Below are positions 13,818 through 18,478 of a DNA stretch of 18,478 bases, in pieces. Source of the DNA: Anaerolineales bacterium UBA4826 (lineage in GTDB: Bacteria; Chloroflexota; Anaerolineae; UBA4142). Within the stretch, counting starts at the first letter, position 1; each line of letters opens with the position of its first letter. Below the pieces are notes generated by a model that was given only the letters and a program-made list of their open reading frames with translations, made no database searches and was not told where the DNA came from. Position numbers and translations under genes: made by a program. The stretch lies in assembly GCA_002400365.1 (NCBI GenBank), contig DHFK01000102.1:45571-64048 (forward strand), in the 5' to 3' direction.

Positions 13818-14567
13818 ATGACCCACGAAGAAACGCAGAGCGCGATTCCGCCGGGCGACCAAGCAATGCCGGCGACTGAGCCACCGCCCACACCCAGTTC
13901 GAGAAGAAGACGCGGGATACCCACGTGGCTCGTCGGCGTCGTCATGCTGCTTGTCGGCGTGGCGATCGGCTTTTTCGGTCGCCCGCTGGTCTTGCCGCCA
14001 CCCGCGACCGGCGCGGCGGCGCTGGTTCAAGCCGTGCTTGCCCAGACGCGCCACTTTAAGGGCAACGCGAACGCGCCGGTGACGATGATCGAGTTCAGCG
14101 ACTTTCAGTGACCGTACTGCGGGCATTTTGCCGCTGACGCGTGGCGTCAGATTGAAGAGACGTACGTCAAGACCGGCATCGTGCGCTTTGGATACGCGCA
14201 CTTTGCTTTCCTCGGTCCCGAATCCGGTTGGGCGGCGGAAGCGTCCGAGTGCGCGGACGAGCAGGGCGCGTTCTGGCAATATCACGACAAACTGTTCGCC
14301 AGCCAGGCGGGCGAAAACCAGGGCGCGTTCAACAAGGACAAGTTAAAGCAGTTTGCGGCGGACTTGAAATTGAATGTCGCCAAGTTTAATGCGTGTTTGG
14401 ATTCAGGCAAGTTTGCCGCGATCGTCGCCGCCGATACGGCTGAGTTTGAATCCATTGGCGTGCAAAGTACGCCCACGTTTCTGATCAACGAGCGCGGCGT
14501 GGCTGGAGCGTTGCCGTTCGAGCAGTTCCAGCAGATCATCGAGGCAGAGCGCAGCAAAAAGAAATGA
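13818..14567 (+). CDS. DsbA-like thiol oxidoreductase with selenocysteine (UPYC) active site
   Basis: The frame runs 250 codons from ATG 13818 (GGAG at 13808-13811) to TGA 14567, interrupted only by TGA at 14109-14111. Reading that codon as selenocysteine gives a 249-residue protein: a cytoplasmic Pro-rich tail, a membrane helix (about residues 37-54), then a thioredoxin-fold DsbA-like domain. The domain has APVTMIEFSDFQ, the active site U98-P-Y-C101 in place of CPYC, and a STPTF cis-proline loop (P219). The TGA thus replaces exactly the nucleophilic cysteine. The downstream sequence keeps full DsbA-family similarity without frameshift. A SECIS-like hairpin lies at 14134-14150. The protein should be membrane-tethered and catalyse extracytoplasmic disulfide exchange. 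The alternative is a nonsense mutation or sequence error of TGC or TGT. The EamA gene overlaps the stop codon by 4 bp. Confidence 0.8.
14134..14150 (+). promoter_or_regulatory. Candidate bacterial SECIS hairpin
   Basis: CTGACGC (14134-14140), a GTG loop and GCGTCAG (14144-14150) form a perfect 7-bp stem. The loop begins with G, as in bacterial SECIS elements, and lies 29 nt after the TGA, within the range reported for SelB-dependent recoding. A competing hairpin (14119-14124 with 14130-14134) is possible. The hairpin encodes part of the conserved protein, as bacterial SECIS elements do. Confidence 0.55.
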
Positions 14568-15484
14568 CCTCTTGGACCACATCGGCTCGCGCCCAGGCGT
14601 TCGTCGCCGCGGTGATTTGGGGCGCGTCGTTCGTCGCCACCAAAGCCGCGCTGCGCGAAATCCAGCCGGTCACACTGATCGTTCTGCGCTTTGCGCTCGG
14701 CATCCTCGTCCTCGCGTTTGCCGTCTGGCGTCTGCGCGTGTTTCGATTCGTCGGCGCGCGCGATGTCTGCCTACTTGCCCTCCTCGGCTTGATCAGCATT
14801 ACGATCCACCAGGGTTTGCAGGCGAATGGCTTGCTCTTTACGACGGCGAGCAGTATGGCGTGGCTCGTCGCGCTCACCCCGGTCTCTTCCGCGCTCCTCG
14901 CGTGGATCTTTCTCGCGGAACCCTTTGGCGCGACCAAGATCGCCGGGCTGCTCATCGCGTTCGTCGGCGCGGTGATCGTCGTAACCAAAGGTGAGTTCTC
15001 GCCCGAGACGCTGCGCGTCCCCAGCACGACCGGCGACTTGCTCGCGCTAGCCAGCGCGCTCAACTGGTCCATCTTCTCCATCGCCAGCAAGCCGATGCTG
15101 CGGCGTTTGCCGCCAACATTGATGATGGCGTATGTCATGTTCTTTGGCTGGGCGATGCTCCTGCCGTTCTTTGCGGCAGCGCAGGGCTGGAATGACGTCA
15201 GCCATTTGACGACGCCGGGCTGGCTCGCGGTCGCGTTTCTCGGCGTGTTCTGCTCAGGCATTGCCTACATTTTCTGGTACGCTGCGCTCGCGGCGATTGA
15301 CGCGTCGCAGGTTGCCGCGTTCATTTACCTCGAACCGTTCGTCACGATGGTGGTCGCGGCGGCGCTCTTGAGCGAAGGGTTCACGCCGGTCTCGTTGATC
15401 GGCGGAGTGGCGATTTTGTTTGGCGTGTATCTTGTGAATCGCAAGGTAGCGCAACGCGCCGTGGCGGTCAGCGCGAGTGATTAG
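14564..15484 (+). CDS. EamA-family (DMT superfamily) transporter
   Basis: The 306-residue membrane protein has about ten hydrophobic segments arranged as two EamA repeats. Each repeat starts with the typical pattern: AAVIWGASFVATKAALREI at the N-terminus and ASALNWSIFSIASKPML in the second half. The conserved EPF and YLEPF motifs before the last helices of each half are present. DMT/EamA proteins export or exchange metabolites such as amino acids, but the substrate cannot be read from sequence. The ATG at 14564 overlaps the stop of the DsbA-like gene as ATGA, so the two are translationally coupled. Expression of this gene may therefore depend on readthrough of the upstream selenocysteine codon. 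Confidence 0.92.
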   Translation: MTSWTTSARAQAFVAAVIWGASFVATKAALREIQPVTLIVLRFALGILVLAFAVWRLRVFRFVGARDVCLLALLGLISITIHQGLQANGLLFTTASSMAWLVALTPVSSALLAWIFLAEPFGATKIAGLLIAFVGAVIVVTKGEFSPETLRVPSTTGDLLALASALNWSIFSIASKPMLRRLPPTLMMAYVMFFGWAMLLPFFAAAQGWNDVSHLTTPGWLAVAFLGVFCSGIAYIFWYAALAAIDASQVAAFIYLEPFVTMVVAAALLSEGFTPVSLIGGVAILFGVYLVNRKVAQRAVAVSASD

Positions 15485-16439
15485 AGGTTGGCTTAAGAGG
15501 GGTGGTAGCCCAGCCGCGCGGGGCGTCGGAAAAAGGCAGCGCGGCTGCCTTCCCACCCTTTTCAGACGGGCTCTTGGATTTTCGCTGCGCGGGTACGCCG
15601 GATCAGTCTGGCGCGATGCGCGCGCGTCAATCGCGCGGGTGGCGCGTGACCGCGCTGCGCTCGCCGTGATCGCGCTGCTATTGCTTCCGTGGTGGTCCCT
15701 GGTCTTTATCCGCGACCATGCCGATTGGCTGTGGCAATTGGGCGGCATCGGCATCACCGCGTTCGGTTTTTGGTGGATGTCGCGGTCGGGCGCTGCGCCC
15801 GCGCCCGCGATCAAACGCCCGCGCGTGGAAGCGCTGTTTGCGATTGCGCTCGTCGCGCTGTGGATGGTCTGGCGCGCGGGGATTTGCGAAAGAGTGTTTC
15901 CCTTCCTGCCTGCCGAGTTCGCGTGCTATAAGAATTGGGAATTTGAAATTATGCCCAAGTTGATCGAGCAGGTCGGGTTCCCAATTCTGGTCTTGTTCGC
16001 GGCGGGCTATGGTTGGCGCGCGCAGGGCATTGACCTGAATCTGCCCGCGTGGTGGATTGCGCTGCCGATTCTGTTAGCCGTCGCGGCGTACGGCGTTTAC
16101 ATCTCCGCGGCCGATCTGCCGACCTTCGGGCGGCGCGTCGTCGAATTCTTCTTCGGCGCGGGCTTGCCGGAAGAAGTCTTGTTTCGCGCGGTGCTCCTGA
16201 CGCGGCTCGAAGCGTGGTGGCGCAGTTCCGCGTGGGCGCTCTTCGGCGCGGCGGCGATCTTTGGGCTGACGCATTTGCCGATTGACTATCTCGTATTCAC
16301 GTCGCGCGATTGGCGCGAAACGTGGATTATGCTTTTGACTTTTCAGATGGGCTTTGGCGCGGTGTTCGCCTTTGCGTACCAACGCGCGCGCAATGTCTGG
16401 GCGCTGGCGCTGTTGCACGCGCTCGTAGACGCGGTATGA
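15477..16439 (+). CDS. CPBP-family intramembrane metalloprotease (CAAX protease-like)
   Basis: The open frame encodes up to 320 residues with about seven or eight membrane segments. It has the CPBP/Rce1 family motifs: LPEEVLFRA (E232, E233, R237, numbered from 15477), FGLTHLP (H266) and HALVDA (H314). Bacterial members are putative membrane glutamic/metallo-endopeptidases involved in peptide maturation or self-immunity, and the substrate here is unknown. The start is uncertain. The GTG at 15477 overlaps the EamA gene by 8 bp, but its first 30 codons run through the inverted repeat 15495-15562 and read as low-quality Arg/Gly-rich sequence. An internal GTG at 15639 (residue 55), just before the first membrane helix, is a plausible real start. 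Confidence 0.82.
   Translation: MIRGWLKRGGSPAARGVGKRQRGCLPTLFRRALGFSLRGYAGSVWRDARASIARVARDRAALAVIALLLLPWWSLVFIRDHADWLWQLGGIGITAFGFWWMSRSGAAPAPAIKRPRVEALFAIALVALWMVWRAGICERVFPFLPAEFACYKNWEFEIMPKLIEQVGFPILVLFAAGYGWRAQGIDLNLPAWWIALPILLAVAAYGVYISAADLPTFGRRVVEFFFGAGLPEEVLFRAVLLTRLEAWWRSSAWALFGAAAIFGLTHLPIDYLVFTSRDWRETWIMLLTFQMGFGAVFAFAYQRARNVWALALLHALVDAV
15495..15562. repeat. Long GC-rich inverted repeat after the EamA gene
   Basis: cagccgcgc (15511-15519) pairs perfectly with gcgcggctg (15539-15547). Outward, 15496-15505 continues to pair with 15553-15562, ending in TTTT. The loop is 19 nt. It may act as a terminator for the DsbA/EamA pair or be a dispersed repeat. It falls inside the 5' extension of the next open frame. 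Confidence 0.6.
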
Positions 16440-16457
16440 TTCGCGCATAACGCGAAT
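16439..16457. repeat. Short hairpin after the protease gene
   Basis: attcgcg (16439-16445) and cgcgaat (16451-16457) form a perfect 7-bp stem with a 5-nt loop, starting on the last base of the TGA stop. An A-rich stretch rather than a T-run follows, so termination is uncertain. Confidence 0.45.
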
Positions 16458-16483
16458 GACACGCATCAAAAATCGAAAATTCG

Positions 16484-16984
16484 ATGAAACTCAACTCCAT
16501 GCGCTTGCTCGAATCGCGCAAGATCCCATACGTCGCGAAAACGTACGACGAGTCGGGCGAATTTCACTCCGCGACTGATGCCGCGCAACTCATCGGCGCG
16601 TCCGTTCAAGCGGTCTACAAAACGCTCGTCGTCCTGCGCGAGCCGCCGAAATCCGGCAAGCCAATCTTGGTGATGGTGGCCTCGCATCAAGAAGTGGATT
16701 TGAAGGCGCTGGCGAAATCGCTTGGCGAAAAGAAACTACGGATGGCGACGCAGCGTGAAGCCGAATCGCTCACCGGCTTGCAAGTCGGCGGCATCAGCGC
16801 GCTCGTGCTCCTCCATCGCGGATTCGAGATTTGCATTGACCAGCCCGCGCGCGCGCTCGACCAGATTCACATCAGCGCGGGGCAGCGCGGCGTGGATTTG
16901 CAGTTAGCGGCGAAAGACTTGATTGAGATCACGCGCGCCAGAATTGTGCGCGCGACCGCGGAGCCGGAAAATGCTGCCAAGTGA
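16484..16984 (+). CDS. ybaK: YbaK/EbsC-type Cys-tRNA(Pro) deacylase
   Basis: The 166-residue cytoplasmic protein is a trans-editing factor of the YbaK family, which hydrolyses Cys-tRNA(Pro) made by prolyl-tRNA synthetase error. Family features are the N-terminal AMRLLE-like helix (NSMRLLESRKIPY), VYKTLVV with the conserved lysine of the active site, ILVMVASHQEVDLKALAKSLG, and VGGISAL in place of the common GGISPLG motif. C-terminal residues 155-166 are variable. No convincing ribosome-binding site precedes the ATG at 16484; the sequence there is A-rich (aaaaatcgaaaattcg). Weak or A-rich-leader initiation is likely. The next gene overlaps its end by 14 bp. Confidence 0.88.
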   Translation: MKLNSMRLLESRKIPYVAKTYDESGEFHSATDAAQLIGASVQAVYKTLVVLREPPKSGKPILVMVASHQEVDLKALAKSLGEKKLRMATQREAESLTGLQVGGISALVLLHRGFEICIDQPARALDQIHISAGQRGVDLQLAAKDLIEITRARIVRATAEPENAAK

Positions 16985-17378
16985 CGACGCGCGCGCGTTG
17001 GCGCGCGACCACTCTATTTACCTCACAACCATCGGGCGCAGGACGGGCTTGCCGCGCACCGTCGAGTTGTGGTTCGCGTATTCAGAAGGTTACGTCTTGC
17101 TGATGTCGCACGAGCGTACGAATTGGTATCGCAATTTGCAGGCACAGCCAGCGACCAGATTCCGCGTCGGTCAGCGCGAATTTCGAGGACACGCTGAGAT
17201 GATCGCCGATCAAGCGGGCGCGCTGCAACGCATCAAAGATTTGTTTCGCAGCAAGTACGGCGATGCCGTCGTGCGCGAGTGGTATGAAGGGACTGAACGG
17301 GTAGCCATTCAGATTCGCGTGGAAGGCAGATTGCAAAAAGAGCACGACTCCGCGCAATCGCAAATCGAAAACTGCTGA
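16971..17378 (+). CDS. Small split-barrel nitroreductase/deazaflavin-dependent-like protein (DUF385 type)
   Basis: From the ATG at 16971 the product is 135 residues. The signature YLTTIGRRTGLPRTVELWF followed by YVLLMSHERTNWYRNLQAQPATRFRVGQREFRG matches the DUF385/Ddn-like split beta-barrel family. Members bind deazaflavin F420 or other flavins and reduce diverse substrates, while many have no known activity. A longer reading from 16923 would overlap the YbaK gene by 62 bp and adds no family sequence, so the 14-bp overlap is preferred. The C-terminal tail (EGRLQKEHDSAQSQIENC) is low complexity. The dehydrogenase gene begins 10 bp downstream, and co-transcription is likely. Confidence 0.75.
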   Translation: MLPSDDARALARDHSIYLTTIGRRTGLPRTVELWFAYSEGYVLLMSHERTNWYRNLQAQPATRFRVGQREFRGHAEMIADQAGALQRIKDLFRSKYGDAVVREWYEGTERVAIQIRVEGRLQKEHDSAQSQIENC

Positions 17379-17388
17379 TGGGGGAATC

Positions 17389-18417
17389 ATGAAGGCGCTC
17401 GCATTCTACGAACATGGCGGAATCGAAAAACTACAGATCGTTGACCTGCCCAAGCCGGCGATTGGCGCAGACGACGTGTTGATCAATGTCAAAGCGACCG
17501 GGCTGAACCATCTGGACTTGTTCGTCCGCGAGGGCTTGCCCGGCTTGAAATTGCCGATGCCGCACATTCTGGGATCGGATGGCGCGGGCATCGTCGCTCA
17601 AGTCGGCGCGAACGTGCGCGAGGTGAAGGTGGGGCAGCGCGTGACGATCAACCCGGGCTTGTCGTGTGGCGCCTGCGAGTTCTGCGTCGCTGGCGAACAC
17701 AGTCTTTGCGGTGAGTTCAAGATTCTGGGAGAGCATGTGAGCGGCGCTGCCGCAGAATTTGCGCGCGTCCCTGCCGTGAACGTTCTGCCGATCCCCGATG
17801 ATTATCCGTTCGAGCCAGCCGCCGCCGCGCCGCTGGTTTTCCTGACCGCGTGGCGCGCGCTGATTTCGCGCGCCCGGGTGCGCGCGGGCGAAGATGTGCT
17901 GGTTCTCGGTGCGGGCGCGGGCGTTGCGACGGCGGCGATCCAGATCGCCAAGCGCGCCGGCGCGCGCGTGTTCGTCACCTCGTCCTCCGACGAGAAATTG
18001 CAAAAGGCAAAAGCGATCGGCGCGGATGTGCTGATCAACTATGCGACGCAAGAGTGGGACAAGGAAGTGTGGAAGGCGACAAACCGGCGCGGCGTGGACG
18101 TGGTGTTTGAATCGGTCGGCGCGGCGACGTGGCAAAAGGCGATTCGCTCGCTCCGCAAAGGCGGTCGCCTGGTGACGATCGGCGCGACGACAGGACCGAA
18201 CCCGCCGGAAGAAATTCGCCAGATTTTTTGGAAGCAAGCGGACATTCTTGGCTCGACGATGTCGAACCAGCGCGAGTTCCGCGAGGTGATGAAACTGGTC
18301 TTGCGCGGCGAGTTCAAGCCGGTGATTGACGTCGTGCTGCCGCTCGAACGCGCGCAGGAGGCGCACGCGCGCCTGGCGAAGGGCGAGCAGTTTGGGAAAA
18401 TTGTACTGACGGTCTAA
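17389..18417 (+). CDS. Zinc-binding MDR-superfamily dehydrogenase (alcohol dehydrogenase/quinone reductase type)
   Basis: The 342-residue protein is a medium-chain dehydrogenase/reductase with an N-terminal GroES-like domain and a Rossmann domain (VLGAGAGVATAA, near residue 170). The structural zinc cysteines are visible in the CGACEFCVAGEHSLC segment (residues about 95-109). The usual catalytic-zinc positions look changed: the first ligand region reads GLNHLDLF rather than a Cys-containing motif, and GSDGAG replaces the usual GHE. A quinone-oxidoreductase-like or reductase activity without catalytic zinc is therefore possible. The start at 17389 is preceded by a GGGGAATC stretch. The gene is the last of the YbaK-DUF385-MDR group and is followed by a hairpin at 18424-18461. 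Confidence 0.9.
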   Translation: MKALAFYEHGGIEKLQIVDLPKPAIGADDVLINVKATGLNHLDLFVREGLPGLKLPMPHILGSDGAGIVAQVGANVREVKVGQRVTINPGLSCGACEFCVAGEHSLCGEFKILGEHVSGAAAEFARVPAVNVLPIPDDYPFEPAAAAPLVFLTAWRALISRARVRAGEDVLVLGAGAGVATAAIQIAKRAGARVFVTSSSDEKLQKAKAIGADVLINYATQEWDKEVWKATNRRGVDVVFESVGAATWQKAIRSLRKGGRLVTIGATTGPNPPEEIRQIFWKQADILGSTMSNQREFREVMKLVLRGEFKPVIDVVLPLERAQEAHARLAKGEQFGKIVLTV

Positions 18418-18423
18418 GGCGTG

Positions 18424-18461
18424 AAACGTAAAACGTAATCCGTTCCTTACGTTTTACGCTT
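18424..18461. repeat. Heptad-repeat hairpin at the end of the MDR gene
   Basis: aaacgtaaaacgtaa (18424-18438) pairs with 18447-18461 at 14 of 15 positions around an 8-nt loop. Further ttacgtt units extend the right side to 18468. The arms are made of 7-mers (gaaacgt, aaaacgt). It starts 7 bp after the stop and may act as a terminator or mRNA 3' end, and it belongs to the hairpin class seen at 1050, 9004 and 9817. Confidence 0.8.
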
Positions 18462-18478
18462 TACGTTTCTGTGTGTAG

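Noticed and set aside
13737..14111. A free-standing 124-codon gene ending at the TGA at 14109, followed by a separate gene from 14181
   Set aside because: The two pieces are one DsbA domain split exactly at the catalytic codon and in the same frame. Neither piece would be functional alone, and the segment 14112-14180 between them also encodes family sequence.
9083..16439. A CAAX-type prenyl-protein pathway formed by the ICMT-like proteins and the CPBP protease
   Set aside because: The protease lies in a different transcription unit beyond two promoters, both families are broad in bacteria, and no protein with a C-terminal CAAX box or prenyltransferase gene is visible.

Overview
The window looks like a chromosomal segment from a GC-rich, mostly anaerobic-type bacterium, most likely a member of the Chloroflexota (Anaerolineae-like). 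This is an inference. It rests on membrane-anchored exported proteins with long Thr/Pro-rich linkers, on hypD/hypE homologues of the [NiFe]-hydrogenase maturation type, and on intergenic hairpins built from 7-bp repeats. No rRNA, tRNA, transposase or CRISPR array is visible. Nearly every base belongs to a gene, an intergenic hairpin or a promoter.

Layout. (1) 1-3861, plus strand: the 3' part of hypD, hypE, an NAD-binding epimerase of the TIGR01777/YfcH type, and a membrane-anchored secreted protein. A rho-independent terminator follows. (2) 3938-5299, minus strand: a membrane-anchored clan-A glycoside hydrolase. It is divergent from an MBL-fold hydrolase (5432-6079), and both have near-consensus sigma-70-type promoters. 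(3) 6114-13441, plus strand: a long operon starting from one consensus promoter overlapped by a 38-bp dyad. It encodes a GbsR/MarR-like repressor, a tandem (double-length) MacB/FtsX-type permease, an isoprenylcysteine-methyltransferase-like membrane protein, a MacA/HlyD-type membrane fusion protein, a soluble SAM methyltransferase, a second isoprenylcysteine-methyltransferase-like protein and a MacB/LolD-type ATPase. Together these form a self-regulated export system with three methyltransferases whose substrate is unknown. (4) 13528-13817: a 49-residue minus-strand gene and a divergent promoter pair. (5) 13818-16439: a DsbA-like thiol oxidoreductase, an EamA-family transporter overlapping it by 4 bp, and a CPBP-family membrane protease. 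(6) 16484-18417: a YbaK-type Cys-tRNA(Pro) deacylase, a small DUF385/nitroreductase-like protein and a zinc-binding MDR dehydrogenase, closed by a hairpin.

Main discoveries. The DsbA-like gene is open from 13818 to 14567 except for one TGA at 14109-14111. That TGA sits exactly at the first cysteine of the CPYC active site, giving UPYC, and a perfect 7-bp hairpin with a GUG loop lies downstream where a bacterial SECIS is expected. It is read here as a selenoprotein. The double permease is joined in frame by about 100 bp of heptad-repeat DNA of the same kind that forms hairpins in several intergenic gaps. This suggests that a repeat element fused two adjacent genes.
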